Source: Hsuehochloa calcarea (Eukaryota; Streptophyta; Magnoliopsida; Poales; Poaceae). From it: a stretch of 64,000 nt of DNA. Position 1 is the stretch's first letter. Every line of letters starts with the position of its first letter. The notes under the pieces are model-generated. The model saw only the letters and a program-made list of their open reading frames with translations. It searched no databases and was not told where the DNA came from. The stretch is taken from the NCBI GenBank assembly GCA_036346395.1, contig CM070615.1:10731534-10795533 (forward strand), in the 5' to 3' direction. A program made the position numbers and the translations under genes. This document shows positions 48,359 to 58,984 of this stretch, piece after piece.

Positions 48359-49152
48359 TAAGTCAAGATAAAATTGCATAATTTGACCAACCATAAATAA
48401 GACTTACCATATACATATGGACATAAGGATGAAGGATGAAACACCAAACGAGCTCGTGAGTTGAGCAACTCATGCTACATTCTACCCACGCTTTAAGCCC
48501 CAAGATACTATATCTGAAGCAACACTACTGTCCGATATTTACCCAATTCGTATTGGCATTACCAGTTATATTTATTCAAATCCATATTTATAACTTCTGT
48601 GTCCGTTTCTGAATAAAAAGGGAAATGGTAGGCATATAGTTTAACAACAGCTCATTAATCCTTCTTAAATTTAACAACACACATTCAGATTCTCAGAGTC
48701 AAATCCCGTTCTTTTGTGGTCTGCCATTTTTTTTGATTTTCTATTTCTTTTTTTTTTCTGGAGTTCTTTGTTCCGGTCATCTTATGTAAGCATTAGTATT
48801 AGTGTCCCCTTAAAAATAACATATGACCATCCTCGTTCAAGGTGTTACCGTAGCTCCTAATACTCAAGGGTTTCCAGGAACTGGCGGGAAGCAGCCAGTT
48901 CCTACCAGAATTGTGAGTCCTGGTCAAAGCACAAGGTAATCAACAGAATAACATACTGGGAAATCTGATGCTGCTCCCATCATGTGTTATTATTTAATAA
49001 AGTACAGCAACAGAACCACCAGATTATTCAATATTCACCAAGTTTTCTCAAAAACTCAATCACACCTATCACAACAAAATCTACAAATTTCCTGTAAGAA
49101 CACTAAGTCTACAAAAAATGGAAAGCATAGCATGACATTGCACAATCCAGAG

Positions 49153-49270
49153 CATGCAGCCAAACCTGAAAATTGTCAAAACAACCAAATTACAACACAT
49201 GCAGCCAAACCTGAAAATTGTCAAAACAACCAAATTACAACACATGCAGTAAAGCCTGAAAACAATCAAA
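49153..49270. repeat. 45-bp minisatellite, about 2.5 copies
   Basis: Units start CATGCAGCCAAACCTGAAAA at 49153 and 49198. A third, diverged partial unit begins at 49243. It lies in the intron, 190-300 bp past the splice donor. Confidence 0.9.
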
Positions 49271-49460
49271 ACTCGCAACCAAATTCCTCACCATTCTAAT
49301 CACCCAGCACACAATCATGTGGACCAAACAACCACTGTCCAGACACCGAATTTTACAACACAGCCATATACAAAATGACCACAGAATCAGATCAAAATTA
49401 GAAGGCGGAAATGTGAAATTATACCACCCTGCCGTATCCCGGTGCATCCAGGAAGTATAC

Positions 49461-50011
49461 CTTTGCTTGGTGACGAAGGTGCAGGGCTTGTAGAGCTGCT
49501 GTTTGGGGTCCAGGAGGATGTGATCAAAGCAGTACGGCGCGAGGGGCATCGCCTTGGCCCCGCAATTCGAGGCAGAACACGCTGCCCTCACGCCCGGAGC
49601 CGCCGGGGTGACAGCAGAACCGCCGCCATTCTCGGACGGAGGAGGCGGCGCGCAATTCGAGGCAGAGAACGCCGCCGTACAGCCCGCAGCCCCATGGGTG
49701 ACGGAAGCAGCATCTCCGCCGCCATGCTCCGGCGGAGGCAGAGGATGTGGGGACGGCTCGAGGACGGGGCTCGCGCCGTGGTCCCACCAGTACTCGCCGT
49801 GCTTGCCGAGGAGCTCGTCGGCGAGTGCCCAGAACTGGGAGCGGTAGAGGGAGTAGAGCTGAATGAGGCGGCGCCGGCGCCGGCGGAGGACCTCCTCGCG
49901 GGACAGCGCCGCGGCGAGACGGAGCTTCGCGTCCCCCGCCGAGCCGGCGAGCACGACCGGCTGGCGGGGCGGCGTTGGCGGCGGCGCCGTGGGTTCGTCC
50001 GAGTCGTCCAT
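49461..50011 (-). CDS. INO80D/KANL2-like protein, exon 1
   Basis: First coding exon, 183 codons plus two bases. I chose the ATG at 50011 because the product from there (acidic MDDSDE start, Pro-rich segment, Arg-rich helix at 40-50) is compact, whereas the upstream ATG at 50185 adds 58 codons that read like 5' leader. Residues 145, 150, 161 and 164 (C, C, C, H) form the first half of a C3H-C3H zinc site, and C177 begins the second half completed in exon 2. The region around 91-150 contains two tandem 30-residue units. The family acts in nuclear chromatin complexes; the specific complex is inferred, not shown. No frame break. It is the only host gene I can support in the window. Confidence 0.82.
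49562..49741 (-). repeat. 90-bp in-frame tandem duplication in exon 1
   Basis: Two adjacent units start GCAATTCGAGGCAGA at 49562 and 49652 on the plus strand. Ninety bases is thirty codons, so the protein gains a second SASNC segment. The downstream unit (CSASNC, residues 145-150) keeps the zinc-binding Cys; the upstream one (FSASNC, 115-120) has Phe there. Confidence 0.8.
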
Positions 50012-50200
50012 GGGAGGCGCGGGGGGGCTTGCGCTAGGGTTTCGGGGAGGGTTTAAGATGGAGGAGGGGGACCAGAAACGGAAGGTTGCCGCCGCCCCGG
50101 GAGGTGGAGGGGAATGCTGGCGTCGAGTGAGACTGAACCACAGCAATTTGGAGGTGTTTTCAAATTTGGCCCATCTCAGGTCCACTTAAACCCACCCAAG
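50012..50200 (-). promoter_or_regulatory. 5' leader and promoter of INO80D-like gene
   Basis: GC-rich leader, then AT-richer promoter. The minus strand carries a TGGGCC site II element at 50168-50173, common in plant housekeeping promoters. No clear TATA box was seen in the first 150 bp. Confidence 0.5.
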
Positions 50201-51418
50201 GTGGTTTGCTTGAGTTTGGTTGGGCTAGGCCTAGATGAAGTATAGGTGACCTTATAAGAATATAATTTTTTTCGGATTGGATAATGAGATAGTATGTTGG
50301 CAAGGCTAACATGTTAGATAGGTTGGAAAAAAAAAAGATGAAACATAGAGGAGAAAAGAGTCCTATCAGCAATGTGACATCAAAAATATGATCAGTTGCC
50401 ACATTATACTTCTATTGATACTGACATTGTCATCCAAGGTTGTAAAATACACGTTACACTTCACATAAAACTTAGGAGCAAAATTGATCAATTGCGAGGG
50501 AGACGGCGGCATTGAGGACGATTTGCGCCGTCGTCTTTGAGTTCGGTATCCTCCATGACACCGGATCTGTGAATGGAGGCAGATCCGAGGAGTTGGAGCA
50601 GTAGCAGGACAGGCCACTACCGCTCGATGGCCACCACGCCGCTAGTCATTAGGAGGGAGAGAAAGGAGAGAATTCGGCGTCTCTATGCCGAAGAGAGGGA
50701 AACAGAGTTGAAGGGCCGAGGAGGATGGGAAAGATGGGCCATGGGCTTTTTTTTTTTTGCAAAATTGATGGGGCGGGAGATCTTGCCCTTGGTGCACCAT
50801 CGAACGGCTCACATCCAAGTTTTCTACACTCACGGTGTCTTCATCCTATATCCTTCCTAAAAACTTAGCTAAGCATGTTCGTAGCGGTAGATATCAGCCG
50901 CACCACTAATAGAATATTCAGATCTTCCATGGGCCAAAACAAACGGACTATATAGAATGGAATTTATGTTTTGAGTGTGGATTTGTTGTCTAGTGGATTT
51001 TTTTTATGGGAGATGTGCGGCCTTCCCCTCCGGATGCATCCACCATCTCCCTTTTTATGGTGGCGACGCATGGAGAGGAACACGGCGGCGGCGCCGGCGG
51101 CGCATGGGGTGGAATCACAACGGTGGCAACTGTGTGGATGCACACGACAGCACGTGGGAGGGGCACTCCGGCAGGAATGCATGGAACCGTATCCTTTGCC
51201 TCGCAAAGAAGCACAGTACCATGCATCGGTTATATCACAGCCATTCGATTTGCAAATAGACGCTCCAGACCGGCTGCTACAATATCCTCGTTGTCGAACT
51301 CAGGAGCGAAAGATATCAGATTCTCTATATTTTATATACTAGTCCAGAAATAACTAGTGTATACAGATAAATAAAAGATGATTACATAGCCATAATACAC
51401 AATTCATTCATCATACTC
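50201..51418. other. Intergenic, no gene recognised
   Basis: AT-rich and GC-rich blocks alternate. Frames near 50573-50860 and 50971-51353 overlap in several readings and lack domains. Possibly transposon-derived, but no termini were found. Confidence 0.45.
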
Positions 51419-51631
51419 TACTACAGAAAAGCTCATCACAGACGGTTCGTAACAGTCATCACAGACGGTTTTTAAACCGTCTAAAATTTTATATCTGTGA
51501 TAACAGGCGGTTATCACAGACGATTGAAAAACAGTCTGTGATAAGTCTTATCACAGACGGTTTTTTAAAAAAACCGTTTGTGAAGAGCAGATATCACAGA
51601 CGGTTCCAACCAAGAACCGTCTGTGATATGA

Positions 51632-51805
51632 TAGTATCACAGACGGTTCTTGGTTTAAACCGTCTGTGATTCTGTAGTATCACAGACGGTTTGTTAATAC
51701 AACCGTCTATGATAAATTGCATATCACCGACGGTTGTATTAACAAACCGTCTGTGATACTACAGAATCACAAACGGTTTAAACCAAGAATCATCTGTCAT
51801 ATGAT
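51632..51805. repeat. Large palindrome within CACTA subterminal repeats
   Basis: Two arms of about 82 bp (51632-51713 and 51722-51805) around a short centre, made of TCACAGACGGT and its complement. The single strand would fold into a long hairpin. Such arrays are binding sites for the CACTA TnpA-type protein in related systems. Confidence 0.8.
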
Positions 51806-52284
51806 AGTATCACAGACGGCTCTTGGTTTAAACCGTCTGTGATATCTACCCTTCACAGACGGTGTTTGTTAAAAACCGTCTATGATAAGTCTTTAGACCT
51901 AACTAATTTTTGTCGTATTTTCAGCTAGTCTCAAGAAAAACATATCATAGATAATTGTTGACAACTCAAAGTGATCATTTAACTCAAAATTAATTACAAA
52001 AGAATGTTTCCAGTATTGTCTCTAGAGTTACAAATTGAATTACAACCAGTCAAAGTGAATTACAATATTGAATCAATTGTTTCGAGGTCATTCATCGGTG
52101 TCAACGGCGTGAAACTCTCCGGTGGTGTTAACTATGTCTACCTTGATGAAGCCGCAGAGCTCCCCTCGAACGTTCGTGACCTGGTCCATCTCGAGTGCAT
52201 TTAACTCTATGTTCAAGCCCTGTCGCTAGCAGGAGTAAAGTAGTAAGCATATATATTTAAATTTATAATTAGGAAATAATTATT

Positions 52285-52395
52285 ACGAGATTGACAAACC
52301 TGGGGATCGTGCGTCCTAGAAGCAATCAATAGCTGCATATGGTGGCATACGTAGAATGCGCATAGGTGATCTCGTTTTTGCTGGCGGCATTGCAA
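52285..52395 (-). pseudogene. Ulp1-like protease relic of CACTA element
   Basis: A 37-codon stretch at the start of the frame 52395-52213 resembles the Gln-Cys end of the Ulp1 catalytic core (Q-rich segment, then LCAFYVC). Too short to be functional. It identifies the surrounding DNA as CACTA interior. Confidence 0.5.
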
Positions 52396-53340
52396 AAATA
52401 GAATTACATATATATGTACAGTCAGTTCGAGACGTAATATTGCGGAGTATGATATATGATTATTGTGTTGTAGCGCGTACCAAAAATCGCATCCTGTGAG
52501 TCAGTGTGGCGCTCGTTCCCTCGTATAAACCTCCCTCGGCAACATAGCCGATTATAACATCCCAATTTTCAGAGCTTTAAAAATCCATTAAATAGTGGTA
52601 GTGAGAAAATTCACCATTTGGATTTATTTGAATATTAATTTAAAAAGCTTAATATGGACTTTAAGGACAAACCGATTTAATGTGCTTAATTCCAACATCA
52701 ACAATGGCCAAACTTATTTTATTTAGATTCTATTTGCTTGGATATATTTTATAGAATTTTCTAGAATTTTTCCAAGATCATTTGCTATTTTCTAATTGCT
52801 ATTTGCATTTTCTGGATTTATTAAAAAGAAAAATCTATTTAAATCCCTCGGAACAGTATTGGGCCGAAGCACAACACTATTCCAGCCGCGCCAGCCCATT
52901 CCGCCGTTCGGCCGCGCCCTCGTCCGTTGGATGCTTGACGCGTGCCCCTCGTTTTCGATCGGACACACGCGCTCAACCCCGCATTCCTCCGTTGGATTTC
53001 TGCCGTGTGGCCTCACCCGCTGATCGCGCTCGCTCGCTCGCCCGCGCCTCGCTGCCGCTGCCTGGTGGGACCGCCACAGGGTCGTCGTCTCCACGCCTTC
53101 TTCTTCCTCGCGCCCGCGCCTTCTCCCGCCGTTGCTGGAGCTTGAAGCTTCGTCCGACAAAACCGATTCGGTTGCTGATTCTTCGCGCCGACCCCACCAA
53201 ATCGTATCTCTGTTTGTTCCTTATCTTTTCCAAACCGAATCAAACCCCGAATCCCTCTCAATATCCGAGAATCAAGGATTTCAAAAACCGGCCGTTTCGG
53301 ACCCGAAATGGGGATTTCCAATTCTCGCGTCCCCCGGGCC

Positions 53341-53350
53341 TATAAATACC
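53341..53350 (+). promoter_or_regulatory. TATA box, first LTR unit
   Basis: TATAAATACC follows a GC-rich lead, about 0.8 kb into the LTR, matching the TATA position of the chromovirus LTR. Confidence 0.6.
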
Positions 53351-53982
53351 CCCCTTAGGATCGCCTAGTCCGCCGCAACACAGAGCCACCACCCTCGTCT
53401 CCCCGATCACCATAGCGCCGCCGCAATCCAAGTTTTAGGGTTTTCGGTCGGGCTTCTTCTCTGGTGAATTGCGCCGCCGTCGTTGTCGCCCTTGCTCCAC
53501 CGACTGCACCACCGTGATCAGCAAGTCGCAGGCCACCTCGTGCGCCCCTCCTCGTCGCCGGAGCATCGCCGGAGCACCCTTCCGACAAAACCCGAAGCTC
53601 CACCGCCGCTTCTTCCTCGCCGCTGGTCTTCACCGTCGTTGCCAGCTACTGGTAAGGGCACCCCTGAGTGCGCAATAGCACGGGAAACAAACTGGTACCC
53701 TCCACCGCCGGCGAGTCGCCGCCGTTCGCCGGTGACCATCGGGTCCCGAGTGCCACCCTCGCCGCCGTAGCCGCGTCAGCGCCACCGCAACTACCGCGTC
53801 AGCTTTTGTGCCTGCGTGTCGCCTCGTGCGTGCCGTGTCGATTGCCCGGCCTGCGCGCGCGTGGCCGATCCACCATCTCCTAGATCCCGTGGCTCGGTGA
53901 ACTTAGTCCACCGTGACCCTAGTCACTAACATGTGGGGCCCACATGTCAGATTTCTTTTTAAATCTATTTTCTTTTCCGGAA

Positions 53983-54885
53983 ATTCTCGGCTGACGCAAG
54001 CATTGCGTAATAATCCAATTTTTCTTTATAAAAATAATTTGTTTCAATGTATTGCATTCTATTTTAAGTATTTATTTAAATGCTTTTGGGATAGTTATTA
54101 ATCCAATTTGTTATATCCACCTTGTCTATTGTATACCATGATCTTTTGTCACCCTAGGTTGGTTTATTATTAGTTGGTATTATCGTAGCACCAACGTGGG
54201 TTGGTTAGATACGAGTAGGTTGCTTAGCCATGCCACGAGTCATCATTTCATGTGAGTTGCAATTATAAACTTGACTAAGTGATTATGGGCGTGTAATGAA
54301 ACCGTGTGTCTTTGTGTCTTGTTACTCGTTGATGGCATGAGTTGCACTTAATCAACAGGGTGGGAAAATATTTAGACTGAGGCAAGTGGTGGATCTGTGT
54401 GAATGGTGGAGCTGTGTGATATAAACTTTGTGATTTGGAAAAAACTAGAAGTCTTGCCTTAGTCAATTAAGGACTTAACTTTGTGCGCCATTGAACTGGG
54501 CCTTACTGTACGACCACATGCCTAGTATGGGCTGGGCCTAACTTTGTAAGTTATGGAGTCTATTTAAACTGTGCGATGGGCGGGAGGTGTGATATGTCAC
54601 ATCGTGGGACGGTTCGCTGCATCCCTGTCCAACGATGTGTGTCGTAACCAAACGCTGTGTGTATCGGTTGGCCGGCAGGAAAGCACATCGGGAGTGTCAT
54701 TGTTTGAGATGAAGTCTCTGAAAGGTTTTGTTATGGTCAGTGCTAGCTACACTGATTGTATCGTGTGGGTAAAGTGTACAACCTCTGCAGAGTGTTTAAA
54801 CCAATCTATTCGAATAGCCGCGTCCTCGGTTATGGACATGCTCGAGAATTTCATACGAGGGGTAGATTTTCATAAACCAATCTAC
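53983..54885 (+). repeat. Tandem duplication in LTR, unit 1
   Basis: Matches 55647-56903, including ACGCAAGCATTGCG, TGCTTTTGGGATAG and GTCCAACGATGTGTGTCG. Compared with unit 2 it lacks about 340 bp after ATAAAAATAAT at 54037. Confidence 0.88.
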
Positions 54886-55018
54886 GCCTGCCTTGCTCTC
54901 GCTGTCCGGTGGCCCCACCTCGCACTGCGTCAGCATCGTCTTCCTCCCGAACTCCCCGCGCCCGACTCCGCCCTACGCGCTGTTGCCGCCGTATCCTCCC
55001 CAGTCTCCTCCTCTCGGC

Positions 55019-55027
55019 TATATAAAG
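55019..55027 (+). promoter_or_regulatory. TATA box, second LTR unit
   Basis: TATATAAAG in GC-rich surroundings, equivalent to the box at 53341 in the duplicated arrangement. Confidence 0.6.
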
Positions 55028-55646
55028 CCCCCGGCCCCTCCTAGCTCCTCGCCTCTGCCTCCTCCTCCAGATCCCCAAGACACCGGCCCCTGCTTCGTCG
55101 CAGTTGCACCGCAATTGCCGAAAGTCACCGTCGGCCAAAGCTCCTCTGCCACTGGATTACGCCGCCTCCAGACCCTCGTTGTCCGTGCCACCGCTGCCCT
55201 CGTGATCGCAAAAGCCGGAGCTACTCGGTGCCGCCGTCGCCTTCGCTCGAGGACGCCTCCATCGCCGTTGCCGGACCATCCGACAACAGGCTCGCCACCG
55301 CCGCGCCGCCTTCTTCGCGCGCCGGTGAGTCATCGCCGCCGCCACCCAATGACTCGCCTCTTTCGGCAATCCATTTTACCCTCTGCGCCGCCGACTTCGC
55401 CGCCGTTCGCCGTCGCCGCCGCCGGCAAGGTTATCGGCCGAGCCCCTTCCTCTGTTCACCCCTCCGTGGCGTGGCGCCGGTCACCGACCACATTGCTGAC
55501 ATCGGCCGAGGTGGCACTGCGTGTGCCCACGTCGCCTCCGCGTGGGTGTCCACCGCCACCCTCGCCTCGGCTCGGTGGGCCGAGTCCACCGTGGAGAGAG
55601 AGGCGACAGTGGGGCCCACTGTCGAGACGGTTTTATTTATTTTCTT

Positions 55647-56903
55647 TTCCCGGCTAACGCAAGCATTGCGCAATAATCCGATTTTCCTTTATAAAAATAA
55701 TTCGGGAAATTCAATAAAATCCAAATTAGGGTTTTATTTGATTTTCAAACTTCCAAAGCCCATATCTTTTGCATCCGAAATCCGATTGAGCCCATTCAAA
55801 TTTGTAAATTCATATAAAATCAAGATCTATTTAATGGTGAATTTTATTTGATTTTTGGAGTTTGGTTTGCCTCTGTTATTTATTTATTTTTGTTCTTTTG
55901 TATCGGTTGCGAGTAGACGTCGATACTTCGGGAAATTTTGCAGAAGAAGGAGCACCTCCTCAAGACCAAGACCAATATCTAGATCTATTCCAAGGCAAGT
56001 TATACCTTTGATCATATTTAACCCAGTTTTCAAAATACTTTGTTTCAATGTATTGCTAATTCAATTATTTATTTAAATGCTTTTGGGATAGTTATTAATC
56101 CAATTTGTTATATCCACCTTGTCTATTGTATGTCATGATCTTTTGTCACCCTAGATTGGTTCATTATTAGTTGGTATTATCGTAGCACCAACGTGGGTTG
56201 GTTAGATACGATTAGACTGCTTAGCCATGCCACGAGTTATCATTTCATGTGAGTTGCAATTATAAACTTGACTAAGTGATTATGGAACTATGTGATGAAA
56301 CTGTGTGTACTGTGTGCTATTACTCGTTGATGGCATGTGTTGCACTTAATCAACAGGGTGGGAAAAGATTTGGACTGAGGCAAGTGGTGGATTCTGTGTG
56401 ATTGGTGGTGCTGTGTGCTATAAACTTTGTGATTTGGGTAAAACTGGAAGTCTTACCTTGGTCAATTAAGGACTTAACTTTGTGCGCTATTGAACTGACC
56501 CTTACTGTACGACCACATGCCTAGTATGGGCTGGGCCTAACTTAGTAAGTTGTGGAGTCTTGACATTGACAACTCAGGTTGTATTTTAAGCTGGGTGATG
56601 GGCTGGGGGTGTGATATGTCACATCGCGGGACGGTTCGCTGCATCCCTGTCCAACGATGTGTGTCGTAACCAAACGCTGTGTCTATCGGTTGGCCGGCTG
56701 GAAAGCACATCGGGAGTGTCATTGCTTGAGATGAAGTCGCTGAAAGGTTTTGTTATGGTCAGTGCTAGCTACACTGATTGTATCGTGTGGGTAAAGTGTA
56801 CAACCTCTGCAGAGTGTTTAAACCAATCTATTCGAATAGCCGCGTCGTCGGTTATGGACATGCTCAGGAATTTCACACGAGGGGTAGATTTCCATAAAAC
56901 AAA
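55647..56903 (+). repeat. Tandem duplication in LTR, unit 2
   Basis: Second copy of 53983-54885 with an extra 340-bp AT-rich segment at 55702-56038. It continues into the LTR's 3' portion (56904-57518), which unit 1 lacks. Confidence 0.88.
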
Positions 56904-57518
56904 CGGGAAGGGTCAGCTGTGTGAGACAACCTGTACAGCTGTGTGAATAATTTGTTTAGACTGTGTGTCCTTTGTGAAACCAATTGTTAAATTAATATTC
57001 TTTAATTGTTTTCAATTATGTTTTCAATCTATTATTTGTATTCAATTGCAAATGTTGCATTTCTGCAAAATAACCACAGAAGCCATTTCTTTGGAATAAG
57101 CCATCATGTATAAATGCATTCTGTGGTATGACTTGCGAGTAGGTGTGTACTCACTCTTGCTAAACAAATCAACAGAAGTGGAGGAGTCGTCACCTGCTTT
57201 TGAAGAAGAGTTCTACGAAGGTTGATCTTTAGGGTCTTGATCGCAGTCAGTTGCCTGTGATAAATTGATGGGAGCCCACTGGAGTTTATTTCGTTTCTGC
57301 TGCAGTTTATTCTTTATTGTCAGCCTTGCATGGCTTAATAAATGTAAAACTCAACCTTAAGGTCCCAACAGTTATTTGTTATTCAAAGTACTCGTTTATT
57401 CTTATATTCATTGTATGGATGTGGTATTTCATCGATGTTGAAACTGTGTGCACTAGCGTGATCCTAGACTAGTGCAGAAAACACAGAGCGTCCAGATTTG
57501 CATATTTGGGTCCCGACA

Positions 57519-57899
57519 AGTGGGTACTATGTATTTTTATTGTGAGAGAGGACCGAAGAGAGGGACAGAAGGAAGAAACCAGAATATGTATGTGTGTTGC
57601 TCATGTGTCCACATAAGGAGTTATGAGTGTATCGTCTCTAGTATCAATGAGAGAGTCCTTCTGTACATGCCCTTGGGGCTCTATATATAGGAGGGCGAGA
57701 AGGGACATTTACCTTCTTGCCCTCACAATGTTGAGAGAGAGAGAGAGTATTCGAGTACATTCGTCCATACTTAAACCATATGGACCTGGTTTACACCGGG
57801 GCAGTGTCCCTGATGGTATAATGGTATTCCTGACGACCCGAGGGTGCAGGGCACCCCCCGGTGCCCAGCTACGACAGGTATCAACATTTCAAGGAGGAT
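57519..57899. other. Unassigned, promoter-like sequence
   Basis: Holds a TATA-like CTATATATAGG near 57681 and short repeats of GA. It may belong to an LTR, but no termini or coding region were seen. Confidence 0.4.
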
Positions 57900-58984
57900 C
57901 ATGCATTGAGTAGGACTTACAACTACCGTTATCCCAAATATATCAATTTCATATCAAACATACACATATGCATAGTAGATTGTGTAAAAATAAGTACAAT
58001 AATTAAAATAGTAGGATCAACATGATCAAAGGCTTTACTTGCCTTGCTCTGGTTGCTCTGAATATGAAAGCGAAGGATCATCGCGAAATTCGTTCAAAAA
58101 ATCAACATCTAATCAAAAAGAGTCGGAAGCAAATTAAATACATCAAAAATAATTTTAACAGCAACAGAATCCAAATTTTTTGACATATTCAAGTAGTGCA
58201 TGATTTTAAATGAATTTAGAAAAAATAATTACCTCATTTGGATTTCGTATGCAAAAGTTATTAACGCTTTAATTTGCTTTGGTTTGAAAATTACAAAAAA
58301 TATAAAAGGTGACATCAAAAGCGTATTTTGCGAAGTTTACTCTTCCCGCAGAGAAAGCGTATTATTGTCTATTTTCTACTGAGGTTTACGCTCTCTAATT
58401 AAGAAAACATATTTTCCTCAAAACTAAAGGCGGCTTTCTCATTTTTCTGAAATTTTATTAAATTACTCGTGAGGCTACTTGTTAGTGACTCGATCTTTTG
58501 CACTTTTGATTTTAATTATAAACAGATGTGGTCCTACATGTCATAAACTCATTATTTATTAACTAATGATTAAGCCTATTTCTGATTTTTATTTAACTGA
58601 CAGCTGTGGTCCACCTGTCAGCCTCTCAGGTTTTAAAACATGTTTTAAAACTGAGAATAGTGCGTGGTCCCACATGATAGTGACACATTTACTAAAAACG
58701 GTTAGAATTATATTTTTGATTACTTTCTCAGCCGGTCCCACCTATCATTGACTGGGTACACTTAACTACTGTCATTATGTGTTAATCAATGTTTAAACAC
58801 GAGGGTCGCGCTGGCAGAGATAGAGAGAGAGAGAGTGAAGAGAACAGTGAGCGCGCACAGCTGAAAGGGAGAAGGGCTCGCCGGTGGTGAGACACATGTG
58901 GAAAAGCTCGGGGGTGCCTAGAAAGGGGTAGAGGGCACCCATGCGATGCTAGGGGAGGTGGAAATGATCGGAGTGGCTGACGGG
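57900..58984 (-). repeat. Inverted gypsy LTR fragment
   Basis: Resembles the stretch from 1790 onward in the left LTR (AATAGTAGGATCAACATGAT at 58008 onward against the matching run near 1880) and the remnant at 38740-39010, so it is an LTR piece in minus orientation facing the plus-oriented LTR at 52553-57518. It includes an AG run at 58818-58835. Confidence 0.6.

Larger units (their letters stand above)
45169..49460 (-). other. Intron 1 of INO80D-like gene (4.3 kb)
   Basis: Begins with GTATAC after AAAG at 49461 and ends with TGCAG before 45168, both canonical. It is AT-rich and holds a 45-bp minisatellite (49153-49270), a foldback MITE (47894-48358), a C14 run (46593-46606) and two weak tRNA-like B-box motifs (near 46909 and 47802). 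No further coding exon was recognised, though a small one could be missed. Confidence 0.72.
51419..52552 (-). mobile_element. CACTA transposon end, truncated
   Basis: The terminus TACTACAGAAAAG (first C of CACTA changed to T) starts at 51419 and is followed by about 460 bp of subterminal repeats built on ATCACAGACGGTT in both orientations, typical of CACTA (En/Spm) ends. Further in, the minus strand at 52395-52285 encodes a Ulp1-protease-like stretch (an FYVC motif after a QQ-containing segment), as found in many grass CACTA elements. A gypsy LTR beginning at 52553 cuts it off, and the other end is not in the window. Confidence 0.75.
52553..57518 (+). repeat. Gypsy LTR with internal tandem duplication
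   Basis: Starts TATAACATCCC (degenerate TGTAACATCCC) and ends near CCCGACA. It has the same organisation as the chromovirus LTR but is inverted relative to it: a GC-rich promoter part with a TATA box, then an AT-rich part, then the TTCGAATAG...GGTTATGGACA block (54805-54840, 56828-56863). The segment 53983-54885 recurs at 55647-56903, so about 2 kb was duplicated, giving two promoter parts (TATA at 53341 and 55019). Long frames inside, such as 254 aa at 54893-55657, are Pro/Ser/Arg-rich and not genes. The flanking 5-mers (CCGAT, AGTGG) do not match. Confidence 0.7.

Noticed and set aside
49442..50056. 204-aa open frame antisense to the INO80D-like exon
   Set aside because: It is the mirror of a GC-rich coding exon. 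The minus-strand reading has the zinc motif and canonical splicing.
51430..51890. CRISPR-like array of repeats
   Set aside because: The repeats alternate in orientation, spacing is irregular, and the context is a plant CACTA transposon end.
52782..53345. 187-aa open frame on the plus strand
   Set aside because: Lies in the U3 of the gypsy LTR just before its TATA box, with unstructured basic composition.
54893..55657. 254-aa open frame on the plus strand
   Set aside because: GC-rich, Pro/Ser/Arg-rich low-complexity sequence in the promoter part of a gypsy LTR. Overlapping frames are open on both strands and no domain is visible.
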